DNA from: Ruminococcus sp. 210702-SL.1.03
GTDB lineage: Bacteria; Bacillota; Clostridia; Oscillospirales; Ruminococcaceae
Direction of reading: 5' to 3'
Assembly: GCF_020559915.1 (NCBI RefSeq)
Contig: NZ_JAJCLZ010000012.1
Span: 32,304 to 96,303 of the forward strand
DNA length: 64,000 nt
Position 1 is the stretch's first letter. Each line of letters opens with the position of its first letter. The notes beneath the pieces were generated by a model. The model saw only the letters and a list, made by a program, of their open reading frames with translations. It was not told where the DNA came from and ran no database searches. Of this stretch, positions 34,593-44,567 are shown in pieces. A program made the translations under genes and the position numbers.

Positions 34593-36368
34593 GTGAGTAA
34601 GATTATCTGCGCGGCGCTGGCTGCGCTAATGATGGCGGGCGGAACGGTTTATGCGATGCTGCCCGAAGCTGCCGGCGTTGCTCAGGAAAAAACAGTCGTC
34701 ATTGACGAAAACAATGAGTTTGTGCCTAACGAATTTGACATTACGCTTTTTGGTGCAAACGGCGATGACGAGATCGACGACACAGACTATATACAAAATG
34801 CTCTTGATATGGTCGAATCTGACAGCGCCAAACAGCAGACTGTTCATATTCCGCGCGGAGTCTACTACATTTCGCGCTGTCTGACGATCCATTCCAACAC
34901 CTCGCTGATTTTAGATGACGGTGCAAAGATCATTCGCACGGACGAAAGCCAAGCTATGTTGAAAAATGCCGATGACAGCGGCGCGCTAGTCGGTGGTTAC
35001 GGACACGCGAAAAACATTACCGTCAGCGGTGGTGAGTGGGACGGAAATGTAAAAAACCGTGAGAGTGCAAAGGCGCTTTTTCTCTTTAACCATTCGCAAA
35101 ATATAAATATATTAAACACATACATTCATGATTATTGCGGCGGTCACGGCGTGATCTTCAATGCTTGCAGTGACGTCGAGATCAGCGGAGTTGAACTTTC
35201 TGACTTTGTAAAATGCAAAAATATGGAACAAGGCGGCAGCGCATGGTATCAGGAAGCGATGCATTTTGACTATGCTTCGGAGGAGCAGGATTACGAGGGA
35301 AGTGCCGCTCCGTTGGATAATACCGGCTGTCGAAATGTTCACGTTGACAGCTGTAAATTTGAAGATCTGCCTGTTGCTGTCGGTACGCATCACGATTACA
35401 GCGAGCTTTACGGCGATAACATAACGTTCAATAATTGCGAATTTAAGGATATTAAATTCGCATGTATCAACGCTTACGGCTTTCGCACTATGGAGATAAA
35501 GGGCAACAAAGCCAGCAATTGCTTGAGTTTCGCGAACCTGCGAAAGTGTCAGGGAGATGTCAGCAACAACAGCGTGAGCCTTGTCAGCAAGGCAACGAAA
35601 TCTCAGCTTGCAGGCGTTTCTAAAGGTTACCAAATGCGCGTGATTGATTGCACGCTGAACATTTCGGACAACAAATTTGTCGGCGGGGCGTCAAGTGGAT
35701 TGGTTATCTCAGAAAATTCCAACATTGAAATGTCGCAAAATAAGATCAAAAATGTCAAAAATTTCGGCATGAAGATCTCCGATTCAAGCCGTGTGGCTAT
35801 GTCGTCTGATCTGGTCAGTGGCAGTGGTGAAACAGGCATCGGTGTTGTAGACGGCAGTGTTCTGACGATAAAAAATGCAAAAATATTAAACAACAAACAG
35901 GACGGTATCAAAGGTTCATTTGCCAAGAAGATCACGCTGAAAAATTGCACTATCAAGTCAAACGCACGCGGCATCGCTGTCAATGGCGGCATTGTCAATT
36001 GCACGTCCGGTAAGATATGCCGCAACGCGGGAAAAGAGATCGTCTGCGCGGCAGGCACAAAAGGAACGTTCAGATCAAATACGTTCGGCGGTGGCGGCAA
36101 TACTATCGCGACTGGTTCAAATATCAAAATTACCGGCAGTAAATATTTGCTTGACGAGGGCAGCTTGAAGCTTGATAAAAAAATCTACAAATTCAAAGGC
36201 AAGGCGATAAAGCCGAAAGTTACTGTGACTTTCGCCGGCAAAACGCTTAGCAGTAAGAATTACAAAATCACTTATTCTGCCAACAAAAAGCGCGGTAAAG
36301 GAAGTGTCACAGTTACCGGAAAAGGTGCATACAAGGGCAAACTTACTTCCAAATTTACGATCAAATAA
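34593..36368 (+). CDS. Secreted right-handed beta-helix protein with C-terminal beta-sandwich
   Basis: A 591-residue protein starting at GTG 34593 with GGAGGCAGA upstream. It has a signal peptide (1-27), then a right-handed parallel beta-helix (about 45-500) of pectate-lyase type. The repeats of short N/G turns such as NITVSGGEWDGN and NIEMSQNKIKNV are seen throughout. The last 65 residues are a separate Ig-like module: YKFKGKAIKPKVTVTFAG... ending KGKLTSKFTIK, common at the C-termini of extracellular proteins in Clostridia. No unambiguous polysaccharide-lyase catalytic residues are recognised, so a binding or structural role is as likely as an enzyme. It is linked to yfhO (12 bases). Confidence 0.75.
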   Translation: MSKIICAALAALMMAGGTVYAMLPEAAGVAQEKTVVIDENNEFVPNEFDITLFGANGDDEIDDTDYIQNALDMVESDSAKQQTVHIPRGVYYISRCLTIHSNTSLILDDGAKIIRTDESQAMLKNADDSGALVGGYGHAKNITVSGGEWDGNVKNRESAKALFLFNHSQNINILNTYIHDYCGGHGVIFNACSDVEISGVELSDFVKCKNMEQGGSAWYQEAMHFDYASEEQDYEGSAAPLDNTGCRNVHVDSCKFEDLPVAVGTHHDYSELYGDNITFNNCEFKDIKFACINAYGFRTMEIKGNKASNCLSFANLRKCQGDVSNNSVSLVSKATKSQLAGVSKGYQMRVIDCTLNISDNKFVGGASSGLVISENSNIEMSQNKIKNVKNFGMKISDSSRVAMSSDLVSGSGETGIGVVDGSVLTIKNAKILNNKQDGIKGSFAKKITLKNCTIKSNARGIAVNGGIVNCTSGKICRNAGKEIVCAAGTKGTFRSNTFGGGGNTIATGSNIKITGSKYLLDEGSLKLDKKIYKFKGKAIKPKVTVTFAGKTLSSKNYKITYSANKKRGKGSVTVTGKGAYKGKLTSKFTIK

Positions 36369-36390
36369 CTACCGTTACGGAGGATAGATT

Positions 36391-36888
36391 ATGCTGAAGA
36401 ATAAATTGACAGCTGCCGCGGCGGCAATGTGCATTTTGCTGTGCGGATGTTCAAATAATAAAGACATTGATTCGCAAACAACGTCCATAACTGACATTTC
36501 GATAACCGCTCAGCAGGTTTTTGACGCGGTGAAAGACAAGGACTACGCTGCTGACATGAATGCTACCGCCGTCTTTGGCGACGATGTTTTTACTGCCAAT
36601 TGTGAAAAGCTGTACGGCGAACCTGCCGAGAATTTTACCGACGGCGGCATCATGTACGTTTCTTCGGGTGCTTCCGCAGACGAGATAAGCATTTTGGCGG
36701 GTGACAGCGATTGCGAAAAACTTCTCAAAGACCGTGTTGACCGACGTGTGAGCGACTTTGAGGGTTACAAGCCCGACGAGCTGGATAAGATCAGATCTGC
36801 CGAAGTTTTTGAATACGGTGGGCTTTGGATAATGATTATTTCTGACAATTCAGACAATATAAGGTCTGATATTCAAGCAATTTCGTAA
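36391..36888 (+). CDS. DUF4358-like lipoprotein
   Basis: A 165-residue lipoprotein. Lipobox LLCGC with the lipidated Cys20, then a short Asn/Asp linker and a globular domain (about 45-165). The layout, with helix ITAQQVFDAVKD, a MYVSSGASADEISIL segment and a C-terminal GLWIMIISDNSDN, matches the DUF4358 group, whose function is unknown. It lies 22 bases after the beta-helix gene and is likely co-transcribed. A terminator follows. Confidence 0.7.
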   Translation: MLKNKLTAAAAAMCILLCGCSNNKDIDSQTTSITDISITAQQVFDAVKDKDYAADMNATAVFGDDVFTANCEKLYGEPAENFTDGGIMYVSSGASADEISILAGDSDCEKLLKDRVDRRVSDFEGYKPDELDKIRSAEVFEYGGLWIMIISDNSDNIRSDIQAIS

Positions 36889-36903
36889 ATATTATTCTAT
36901 CGG

Positions 36904-36963
36904 GCGGCGCTTGCCGCTCTTTTTTTGCAAAAAAATACCGTGCAGATAGTGTCTGCACGGTAT
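36904..36963. terminator. Terminators between DUF4358 gene and CE2 gene
   Basis: A plus-strand stem gcggc/gccgc with T-run (36904-36926) is followed by a long perfect hairpin atacc gtgcaga...tctgcacggtat (36935-36963) that acts with a T-run on the minus strand for the convergent CE2 gene. Confidence 0.8.
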
Positions 36964-36985
36964 TGTTATCTAACTTTTATAAAGC

Positions 36986-38431
36986 TTACTTCTTTTTCTT
37001 GCTAACTATTGCAGAAGCTGCAAAGAAGATAGCCGCTGCCGATGCAACTGCTGTTACGCCTGTCTGCGGGCTTGCGTCCTTGTTTCCGCTTGCGGAAGAG
37101 CTGCTCGCCGCGCTGGAAGAAGCAGAGGAAGTCGCCGACGAATTTGCGCTCGAATTTGCCGCGCTTGATGTGTCGGTGGTCGCTTCGGAAGAGCTGTTCT
37201 CAGTTTCAGAGTTTTCGTCAGACGATGCGTCCGAACTGTTCTCACTGGAAGTATCTTCCTCAGAACTGCTGTCGATCGGATCGATGTCTACGTCGTTAAC
37301 GCTCCAGCCGTAAAGCTCGGTTATCTTGTCCGCCAGCTTGTGAGCCGCTTTCGCGTGGGTCTTTTCCGAGGGGTGCCAGTCAGAGCCGAGTCCGTCCTCG
37401 AGGTTCTGAACGTCAAACTTCAGGCTGTTGATCTTCGTGTCGCCCGTTTCGTCAACGTACTGCTTCACAGCGTCCTCGATGGCAGGGTACAGATCCTGAC
37501 CCATGATGCCGAGGGTGCAAAGTATCTCGGAATTCGGGTTTTTCTCGCGTATCAGCTTGATGAGGTCAACGTATTCAGCGGTGAATGCTTCGATCCTGTC
37601 CGCCTTGCCCTTTGTGTACGAAGCGTCGTTCGTGCCGAGGTTTACAACTACCAGCTCGGGTGAGCTGCTGAAATCCCAGTCCACCTGCGAGATGTTCTTG
37701 CCGTCGATCCAGCCCCAAGAGAAGCCGACCTTGTCATAATATTTGCTCACGATGGAGTTTGAGTTTATTTTGTCGTTGCTTGTGTAGCCTGAAAGTACGC
37801 CGTAGCCGCTGTATGAAACCATGCTGTAATCCGAATCGAAAAGCTGTGCGGTCTTGTAAGCGTAGGTCTTTGTGCCGTCCTCAGTTGATGTTAAGAAATG
37901 GTCGTTCATGCTCTTTCCGTCAACGCCGTATCCGCAGGTGATCGAGTCGCCGATGAATTCAATGCTGTGCGACTTGCTCTCGGTGGGCGAGATCGCGCCG
38001 TCGGCCTCTATCTCGTCGATGAGCACCGAAGAATTTGCCGACTCTGAAAGCTTTACAACGCTAACGGTGTGCAACTTGTCCTCGCCGAGGTCAAGTGTTA
38101 TTTTCTGTGGTTTTTCGGTGAGCATAACGTCGTCAACTTTTTTGCCGTCCGCGAAAAATCCAATGCGCGCGCCCTCGGTAGCTGAGATGGCGTTGCCGTC
38201 GCCCGTGATGGTAATAGCAGTGGTAGTTCCTGTAAACTGATACTCAGCACCCGAAGCAGTCAGCGAGAACCAAAGCGATTCGCCGTTGTAATATGTACGT
38301 CCGAGCGTTTTCACGTTTTCAGTTGTAGGCTCGTAGGAAACCATTTCGCCGTCGGCGGAAACGCTCTGAGAGAGTCCGCAGCCGAGGGCAACAGCCGCCG
38401 AGCAAACTGCCGCGATTATTCTTGCCTTCAT
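36986..38431 (-). CDS. CE2-like SGNH acetylesterase with PQTG wall anchor
   Basis: A 481-residue secreted esterase expected to remove acetyl groups from plant polysaccharides. In order: signal peptide (1-26), a jelly-roll N-terminal domain, an SGNH hydrolase domain with FIGDSITCGYG (nucleophile Ser), a VNLGTNDAS block and a catalytic DWHPSEKTH near residue 375. Then there is a Ser/Glu/Asp-rich linker and a C-terminus SPQTG plus hydrophobic helix and KKKK, a sortase-type wall anchor. The start is ATG at 38431 with GGAGG upstream; the longer frame is not coding. Two-domain order and motifs fit carbohydrate esterase family 2. Confidence 0.82.
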   Translation of the reverse strand: MKARIIAAVCSAAVALGCGLSQSVSADGEMVSYEPTTENVKTLGRTYYNGESLWFSLTASGAEYQFTGTTTAITITGDGNAISATEGARIGFFADGKKVDDVMLTEKPQKITLDLGEDKLHTVSVVKLSESANSSVLIDEIEADGAISPTESKSHSIEFIGDSITCGYGVDGKSMNDHFLTSTEDGTKTYAYKTAQLFDSDYSMVSYSGYGVLSGYTSNDKINSNSIVSKYYDKVGFSWGWIDGKNISQVDWDFSSSPELVVVNLGTNDASYTKGKADRIEAFTAEYVDLIKLIREKNPNSEILCTLGIMGQDLYPAIEDAVKQYVDETGDTKINSLKFDVQNLEDGLGSDWHPSEKTHAKAAHKLADKITELYGWSVNDVDIDPIDSSSEEDTSSENSSDASSDENSETENSSSEATTDTSSAANSSANSSATSSASSSAASSSSASGNKDASPQTGVTAVASAAAIFFAASAIVSKKKK

Positions 38432-38518
38432 AATTTTTCCTCCATAATTGTATAATAAACTTCCATTTTGTATTATAACATATTTATTAGACAATTGCAA
38501 TACCTTTCGTAAAAAAAG

Positions 38519-38547
38519 TTGCATTTTTTCAGAGAATATGCTATAAT
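38519..38547 (+). promoter_or_regulatory. Promoter of tex
   Basis: TTGCAT at 38519-38524 and TATAAT at 38542-38547 with a 17-base spacer. Confidence 0.8.
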
Positions 38548-38579
38548 AGATTAGAAATATTTTTACGGAGATCAAAAAA

Positions 38580-40688
38580 ATGAATAGAGATGTAATTGTT
38601 GAACGTTTAGCAAAAGAATTTGAAACTAAAAAAGAGTACGTCGCCAATGTCATGGATATGCTCGATAACGGCGATACAGTGCCCTTTATTTCCCGCTATC
38701 GTAAAGAGCTTCACGGCGATATGGACGTGCGCGGTCTTAGCGAAAGATATGAATATATGAAGAATTTAGAGGCGCGAAAGGAAACCGCTCTCGCGGCCAT
38801 CGAAGAACAGGGTAAGCTCACGCCCGAGTTGAAAAGACGCTTTGAAAACGCGCTCACCCTCGGCGAGGTCGAGGATCTCTATCTTCCTTATCGCCCCAAG
38901 AAAAAGACCCGCGCTTCCGTCGCAAAGGCGCGCGGTCTTGAACCCCTCGCCGACCTGCTGCTCTCAAACGGCAAAGCGCCCGCTGAGAAGCTTGCCGAAA
39001 ATTTCCTCGGCGATGAAGTTCTCGATGCAGCCGCCGCTTTGAACGGCGCTTGCGACATTATCGCCGAGCGCGTTGCGGAAAATGCCGACATTCGCTCGAT
39101 GGCGCGCAGCTACGTTTTCGAGCGCGGCACGCTTTCTGCCGCCCGCGCGACCGACGAGGATACCGTTTACGATAATTATTACGATTTTCACGCCGCGCCC
39201 AAACGCATACAGGGTCACCAGTGTTTGGCTATCAACCGTGCCGAAAAAGAAGGTGCGTTGAAAGTCAAGATAGAGTCAGACTCCGACCGCATGATCGCGC
39301 AGATCGAGCGCCGAGTTATCCCGCGCGGCAGCAATTACGCCGATATTCTCGACTCCGCCGTTACCGATTCCTACGACCGCCTGCTTGAGCCCGCGATAAT
39401 CCGCGACATCCGCTCCTCACTCACCGAGCAGGCTGAGGACGGCGCGATACGCAATTTCAAGGTAAATCTGAAAGCGCTTCTCATGCAGGCGATAGTGCCC
39501 GACAAGGTGATAATGGGTCTTGACCCGGGCTATTCGCACGGCTGTAAGGTCGGCATAATCGACTCGCAGGGCGCTGTTTTGACTACCGACGTGGTGTATC
39601 TGCATCAGAAAAACCGCGCCGCCGACCGCCTTTCGCAGCTCTGCAAGAAGTACGGAGTCGGCTGTATCGCGATAGGCAACGGCACGGCTTCGCGCGAAAC
39701 CGAGGAGCTGGCTTCGGGGCTGGGTATCGACTACGTCATCGTCAGTGAGGCGGGCGCTTCAGTTTACTCGGTTTCTAAGCTTGCGGAGGAGGAGTTCCCC
39801 GACTTTGACACGAACGTGCGCTCTGCTATCTCTATCGCGCGTCGTCTGCAAGACCCCCTCGCCGAGCTTGTCAAGATAGACCCGAAGTCGATCGGGGTGG
39901 GTCAGTATCAGCATGATCTGAACCAGAAAAAGCTTTCCGAAGCGCTCGCGGGCGTTGTGGAGGACTGCGTAAACAGCGTCGGCGTGAATGTCAACACCGC
40001 TTCCGCGCCGCTGCTCAGCCGAATCGCGGGTCTGAACGCCACCACCGCGAAAAATATCGTCGCTTACCGCACGGAAAACGGCGCGTTCACCTCGCGTCGC
40101 CAGCTTCTGAAAGTGCCGCGTTTGGGCGCAAAAGCTTACGAGCAGTGCGCGGGATTTCTGCGCGTTGCGGGCGGTAAAAATATTCTCGACAACACGGGGA
40201 TCCATCCCGAATCTTACGAAGCCGCCGAAAAGCTGCTTGCTCTGCTGGGCTACACGACCGATGACGTGAAAGCCGAGCGGCTGGGCGACCTTGCTGAACG
40301 TGCCAAAAAATACAACGATATAGAGATCTCGGAAAAGTGCGGTGCGGGCGCTGCGACCATGGCGGACATTGCGAAAGAGCTTGTGAAACCCGGCCGCGAT
40401 ATGCGCGAGGAGCTGCCGCCGCCCGTTTTCCGCAAGGGCGTTATGGGCATCGAAGACCTCGAGGAAAACATGGTGCTCGACGGCACGGTGCGCAACGTTA
40501 TCGACTTCGGCGCTTTCGTGGACATTGGCGTTCATCAAGACGGGCTGGTGCACATCTCCGAGATCGCCGACCGCTACATCAAGCATCCCTCGGAGGTGCT
40601 CACGCCGGGTCAAAACGTACGTGTGAAGATCATCAAGCTCGACAAAGCGAAAAAACGCATTTCGCTTTCGATAAAGCAGGCGAAGTAA
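38580..40688 (+). CDS. tex: Tex-family RNA-binding transcription accessory protein
   Basis: Conserved RNA-binding protein (702 residues) that affects transcription and stress tolerance. N-terminal helical domain with VPFISRYRKE, then a YqgF-homologous RNase H-like domain (GLDPGYSHGCKVGIID), helix-hairpin-helix motifs (about 480-560, including SRIAGLNATTAKNIVAYR), and a C-terminal S1 RNA-binding domain (about 625-697, GAFVDIGVHQDGLVHISE). The length is normal for Tex. birA starts 12 bases after its stop. Nothing is missing relative to the family. Confidence 0.95.
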   Translation: MNRDVIVERLAKEFETKKEYVANVMDMLDNGDTVPFISRYRKELHGDMDVRGLSERYEYMKNLEARKETALAAIEEQGKLTPELKRRFENALTLGEVEDLYLPYRPKKKTRASVAKARGLEPLADLLLSNGKAPAEKLAENFLGDEVLDAAAALNGACDIIAERVAENADIRSMARSYVFERGTLSAARATDEDTVYDNYYDFHAAPKRIQGHQCLAINRAEKEGALKVKIESDSDRMIAQIERRVIPRGSNYADILDSAVTDSYDRLLEPAIIRDIRSSLTEQAEDGAIRNFKVNLKALLMQAIVPDKVIMGLDPGYSHGCKVGIIDSQGAVLTTDVVYLHQKNRAADRLSQLCKKYGVGCIAIGNGTASRETEELASGLGIDYVIVSEAGASVYSVSKLAEEEFPDFDTNVRSAISIARRLQDPLAELVKIDPKSIGVGQYQHDLNQKKLSEALAGVVEDCVNSVGVNVNTASAPLLSRIAGLNATTAKNIVAYRTENGAFTSRRQLLKVPRLGAKAYEQCAGFLRVAGGKNILDNTGIHPESYEAAEKLLALLGYTTDDVKAERLGDLAERAKKYNDIEISEKCGAGAATMADIAKELVKPGRDMREELPPPVFRKGVMGIEDLEENMVLDGTVRNVIDFGAFVDIGVHQDGLVHISEIADRYIKHPSEVLTPGQNVRVKIIKLDKAKKRISLSIKQAK

Positions 40689-40700
40689 GGAGGGCACGCT

Positions 40701-41663
40701 GTGGCTTTGAAAAATCAGATACTCGCGATGCTTGAGCAGAGCCGCGGCGAACCGCTTTCGGGCACTGCGTTGGCGCGCGAATTCGGCGTTTCGCGCAACG
40801 CGGTCTGGAAGGCTGTCAATGCGCTAAAAGCCGAGGGTCACATCATCGAAACGGCGGGCAAGCAGGGCTATAAGCTTGCGGAGGATAGCGACGAGCTGAC
40901 GGCTGAGGGCATTCGCGCCTGCATGGACGGCTTTGAGAATATAAAAATATTAACCTATAAAGAGGTCGCTTCCACCAACGATGAGGCGAAGAAATTCTGC
41001 GTTGTAAACAGCGGCGAACGTGCGGTTTTCATCGCCGAAAAGCAAACTGCGGGCAGAGGAAGATTTGGCAGAAGTTTCTATTCACCCGAGAGCGGACTTT
41101 ATCTCTCGGCAGTGACTCACCCCAACCGCACCATCGAACGCTCAGTGGTCTACACGGCGGCCGCGGCGGTCGCGGCTGTTCGCGCGATAACTAAAGTCTG
41201 CGGCGCAGAGCCTAAAATCAAATGGATAAATGACCTTTATCTGGACGGCAGAAAGATCTGCGGAATACTCACCGAAGCCGTCACAGACTTTGAAACAGGC
41301 GAAGTTCGCAGCATGATAACAGGCATCGGCATAAATCTTTCGACCGAAAGTTTTCCTGACGAGCTGCGCGAAAAAGCCGCGGGCCTTGGCAGTGGAGTGC
41401 GCCGAAATCAGCTCGCCGCGCAGATAATCTGTGAGCTGTACCGCCTTACCGAGCTTGAGCCGAGCGCGTTTATGGAGGAGTACCGCCGCGATTGCTTCCT
41501 CATCGGCCGCGAGATAGTTTTCTTCGACGGCGAAAAAGAGCTTCGTGCGCGGGTGGCTGACATAGGCGCAGGCTGCGAGCTGGTGCTCGATATTGACGGC
41601 GAAAAACGCTCGTACATTCACGGCGAGATACGAAAAATAATTGGGGAGGATATAAAAATATGA
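40701..41663 (+). CDS. birA: Bifunctional biotin-protein ligase/biotin operon repressor
   Basis: Joins biotin to carboxylases via biotinyl-5'-AMP and, through its N-terminal helix-turn-helix (residues about 15-60, [18 protein letters not shown]), may repress biotin genes. The ligase domain has the ASTNDEAKK segment, [19 protein letters not shown] for ATP/biotin binding, and a C-terminal SH3-like domain. Start is GTG at 40701, preceded by AAGGAGG. The stop overlaps the glpK start (ATGA). The HTH indicates the two-domain form. Confidence 0.94.
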   Translation: MALKNQILAMLEQSRGEPLSGTALAREFGVSRNAVWKAVNALKAEGHIIETAGKQGYKLAEDSDELTAEGIRACMDGFENIKILTYKEVASTNDEAKKFCVVNSGERAVFIAEKQTAGRGRFGRSFYSPESGLYLSAVTHPNRTIERSVVYTAAAAVAAVRAITKVCGAEPKIKWINDLYLDGRKICGILTEAVTDFETGEVRSMITGIGINLSTESFPDELREKAAGLGSGVRRNQLAAQIICELYRLTELEPSAFMEEYRRDCFLIGREIVFFDGEKELRARVADIGAGCELVLDIDGEKRSYIHGEIRKIIGEDIKI

Positions 41664-43147
41664 AATACATTTTGTCGCTCGATCAGGGCACTACGTCGTC
41701 CCGCGCGGTGCTTTTTGACGAAAACAGGCGCACCGCTGCGATCTCTCAGCACGAGTTCGCGCAGCACTTTCCGCGCGAGGGCTGGGTCGAGCATGACCCG
41801 ATGGAGATCTGGTCGTCGCAGTACGCCGTTGCGGCGGAGGCGGTCGCGAAAAGCGGCGTTGACCCGCGCGACATCGCGGCGCTAGGCATCACAAATCAGC
41901 GCGAAACTACCATTGTTTGGGAGCGTGCGACCGGCAGACCTATTTATAATGCCATTGTTTGGCAATGCCGCCGGACCGCGCCGCTTATAGAAGAGCTGAA
42001 AGCGCGCGGATTGAGCGATATGATCCGCGAAAAGACCGGCCTTGTACCCGACGCTTACTTCTCGGCGACCAAAATTCGCTGGATCCTCGACCACGTTGAC
42101 GGCGCTCAGCAGCGTGCGGAAGCGGGTGATCTGCTTTTCGGCACTGTCGATAGCTGGTTGATATGGAAATTAACAGGCGGCAAAACTCACGCCATCGACC
42201 GTACAAACGCCTCACGCACTATGCTTTATAATATCCATGATCTGGATTGGGACGGCGACCTGCTGCGGCTTTTCAATATCCCGCGCGCCATGCTTCCCGA
42301 GGTCAAGTGCTCGGGCGAATACTTCGGCGAGGCGGACATTTGCGGCGCTGCCGTTCCGATAATGGGAGCGGCGGGCGACCAGCAGGCGGCGCTTTTTGGG
42401 CAGTGTTGTTTCAACGCGGGCGATGCCAAAAATACCTACGGCACCGGCTGTTTTCTGCTGATGAACACGGGCGTGAGCTGCCGCGTCAGCGAAAACGGGC
42501 TTGTCACGACCGTTGCGGCGGGGCTGAAAGGCGCTCCGCAAAAGTACGCGCTCGAGGGCAGCGTTTTTGTCGGCGGCGCGGTTATCCAGTGGCTTCGCGA
42601 CGAGCTTCGGCTTTTTTCTGAGAGCCGCGATGCCGAGTATTTCGCCCGTAAGGTCGAGGATACAGGCGGCGTTTACCTTGTCCCCGCATTCACGGGCCTG
42701 GGCGCGCCCTACTGGGATATGTACGCCCGCGGCACGATCGTCGGCATCACCCGCGGCACTAAGCGCGAGCACATTATCCGCGCCGCGCAGGAGGCGATAG
42801 CTTACCAGTCTGCCGACCTTTTCGCCGCTATGGAGAAGGATTCGGGCTGTAAGATCTCCGCGCTGAACGTTGACGGTGGGGCTTCGCGCGATAGTTTTCT
42901 TATGCAGTTTCAGTCCGATATTTTGGACAGAAAACTTATCAAGCCCGTAGATCACGAGTCTACAGCGCTCGGTGCGGCGTACCTCGCAGGTCTTGCGGCG
43001 GGTGTATGGAAAAGTGAGGAAGAGCTTGCCGCGCAGCGCGTGACCGAGCGCGTTTACGAGCCTTCCATGACCGCCGAAAAGCGGGCCGAGCTGCTCGCCG
43101 GCTGGCACAAAGCGGTCGGCAGAAGCGCCGGCTGGGCTGAGAAATAA
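41660..43147 (+). CDS. glpK: Glycerol kinase
   Basis: Phosphorylates glycerol to glycerol 3-phosphate, 495 residues, FGGY carbohydrate-kinase family. It opens with the phosphate-binding motif [14 protein letters not shown], then [12 protein letters not shown], an active-site [11 protein letters not shown] region and [10 protein letters not shown] in the C-terminal half. It is coupled by ATGA to birA, an unusual partnership with no clear metabolic link. No glpF or glpD is adjacent. Substrate assignment is firm by motif. Confidence 0.94.
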   Translation: MKYILSLDQGTTSSRAVLFDENRRTAAISQHEFAQHFPREGWVEHDPMEIWSSQYAVAAEAVAKSGVDPRDIAALGITNQRETTIVWERATGRPIYNAIVWQCRRTAPLIEELKARGLSDMIREKTGLVPDAYFSATKIRWILDHVDGAQQRAEAGDLLFGTVDSWLIWKLTGGKTHAIDRTNASRTMLYNIHDLDWDGDLLRLFNIPRAMLPEVKCSGEYFGEADICGAAVPIMGAAGDQQAALFGQCCFNAGDAKNTYGTGCFLLMNTGVSCRVSENGLVTTVAAGLKGAPQKYALEGSVFVGGAVIQWLRDELRLFSESRDAEYFARKVEDTGGVYLVPAFTGLGAPYWDMYARGTIVGITRGTKREHIIRAAQEAIAYQSADLFAAMEKDSGCKISALNVDGGASRDSFLMQFQSDILDRKLIKPVDHESTALGAAYLAGLAAGVWKSEEELAAQRVTERVYEPSMTAEKRAELLAGWHKAVGRSAGWAEK

Positions 43148-43150
43148 AAA

Positions 43151-43184
43151 CCGCGCGGCTGCTCCACACAAATACAGCCACGCG
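43151..43184 (+). terminator. Hairpin after glpK
   Basis: Stem cgcgcggctg/cagccacgcg, imperfect by one bulge, followed by ATATTTT. Confidence 0.6.
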
Positions 43185-43191
43185 ATATTTT

Positions 43192-43227
43192 GGCAATGCT
43201 GCACATCATTTGTGCGGTGTTGCCTTA
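43192..43227. repeat. Interspersed hairpin repeat, copy 2 (operon terminator on minus strand)
   Basis: Inverted repeat ggcaatgctgcacat/ttgtgcggtgttgcc directly after the stop of the minus-strand operon's last gene. It shares the GTGCGGTGTTGCCTTA half with copy 1 at 22961-22976. Confidence 0.6.
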
Positions 43228-44043
43228 TTTTTTGTCCCGCTTTTCGTGCGAGCCTTTTGCCGCCGTAACGGCGAGTGCTCCGCCTGCCAGCAGGGAAGCT
43301 AGGGCTATCCCCGCGCCGAGTCCGGTGTTCGGCGAGCCGCCGTCGTTCGGTGCGGTGCTGTTCGGTTTCGGCGATGTGCTCGAAGCCGTGCCCGACGAAC
43401 TTTTCGAGCTTGACGAACTCGAAGCCGCCGAGCTGCCGTTTGACGAACTTGCATCTCCCGACGATGTGTCTGACGTTCCGTCAGATGAACTGCCCGAAGC
43501 GTCCGAATTATCCGAAGAATCGTCCGCCGCTTCCGTGCAGAGCACATAGAATGGACTTCCGTCCGTTTTGAACGTCATATCCGCGCTGCCGAAGTCGGTT
43601 AGCAGCCCGTTCGATGTGCCGTCGGTTTTCAGCGAAAATGTAAAGTCGCGCTCGGCGCTTATCGTCACCCTCACGCCCTCGGCGGGGTAAGCCTCGCCGT
43701 TCTCCAGATAATAGATGTTGTAGGCGAGCAGGTTTTCGTATTTTTCGCCCATTACACCGCTTATCCAGCCTAGCGCTTCCTGCTCGGTTATTGGGTCGAT
43801 TATCAGCCGCCGCGAGCTGTCCCCATCGTTTACCGAAACGTCCGTGCCGTCGGGCAGCTGCGCGCTTCCGCTGCCGTTTTCGTCGAGAGGCACTTCGTTC
43901 CAAGGCGTATTTTCCGTGTATATCGCGTGTACATCGCCGTCGCCGCTCGGATTTTCAGCGTCCAGCCGCGCGTTTGCTGCATATGCCGTCAGCGACATAC
44001 TTGCCGCTATCGCGGCCGCGAGTACAGCCGTGATCTTTTTCAT
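43225..44043 (-). CDS. Serine-rich surface protein with PNTG wall anchor
   Basis: Last gene of the surface operon. The 272-residue protein has a signal peptide (1-22), a globular domain of about 150 residues with a helix-rich ITEQEALGWISGVMGEKYENL segment, then about 60 residues made almost only of Ser, Asp, Gly and Ala, and a C-terminal SPNTG, hydrophobic helix and basic end. That is a sortase-type wall signal like the CE2 protein's. The extended serine tract would span the cell wall. It overlaps the previous gene by four bases. The globular domain has no recognised family. Role inferred: display or anchor for the other secreted proteins. Confidence 0.72.
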   Translation of the reverse strand: MKKITAVLAAAIAASMSLTAYAANARLDAENPSGDGDVHAIYTENTPWNEVPLDENGSGSAQLPDGTDVSVNDGDSSRRLIIDPITEQEALGWISGVMGEKYENLLAYNIYYLENGEAYPAEGVRVTISAERDFTFSLKTDGTSNGLLTDFGSADMTFKTDGSPFYVLCTEAADDSSDNSDASGSSSDGTSDTSSGDASSSNGSSAASSSSSSKSSSGTASSTSPKPNSTAPNDGGSPNTGLGAGIALASLLAGGALAVTAAKGSHEKRDKK

Positions 44044-44552
44044 TGGTCGCTCTGACCTCCTATCGTTGTGTTCAGCGTTGCCGCGCCTGCGCTTCGGTAG
44101 GTCTGCGGCTCGTAGCCCATGATCTTCAGCTTTATTTTCGTGCCCTGCGGCAGCTCGCGCGAGAGGGCAACGTACTTCACATACTCGTTCGGCTTTATCA
44201 GCCCTGTTTCGCCCAGCATCTCGCCGTTTTCATCGAGCACCCGCAGCTTTATCAGCGCTGTGTTTTCCTCAGCGTTCGTGAGGTACACCACCGCCTTGCC
44301 GCCCTCTATAGTCACGTTTCCGCAGACCGAAAATCGGTAGCTCATGCCCTCTTTGTACGGCGAGCTGTACCCCAGATCTTCGGGAACGTCGGGCACGCCC
44401 TGCTCGGCGGCGCTTTCAAATGGCGGGGGAGTAAACTCCGCCTTCTCTTGCGGACGGTTCAGTGCAAATATCATCACCGCCAGCGCCGCAGCGAAGCATA
44501 CCGCCAGTATCGGCAGCAGTACTTTCTGCAAATTTTTCCGCTTATCCATCAT
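44040..44552 (-). CDS. Membrane-anchored protein, homologue of the 49890-50429 protein
   Basis: A 170-residue type II membrane protein: short basic N-terminus, one transmembrane helix (about 12-32), a Pro/Glu linker, then an extracellular beta-sandwich of about 100 residues. This domain aligns with the other membrane-anchored protein in the operon through I-x-L-x2-(I/L)-(D/N)-x-GE-(M/I), G-x-I-x-P, and (V/L)K-x2-AL, then L-x2-GT and a Y-x-PE stretch. It is likely a scaffold or receptor for the secreted paralogues. Coupled by ATGA to the serine-rich gene. Biochemistry unknown. Confidence 0.65.
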   Translation of the reverse strand: MMDKRKNLQKVLLPILAVCFAAALAVMIFALNRPQEKAEFTPPPFESAAEQGVPDVPEDLGYSSPYKEGMSYRFSVCGNVTIEGGKAVVYLTNAEENTALIKLRVLDENGEMLGETGLIKPNEYVKYVALSRELPQGTKIKLKIMGYEPQTYRSAGAATLNTTIGGQSDQ

Positions 44553-44567
44553 AAGCCCCCTGAACTT

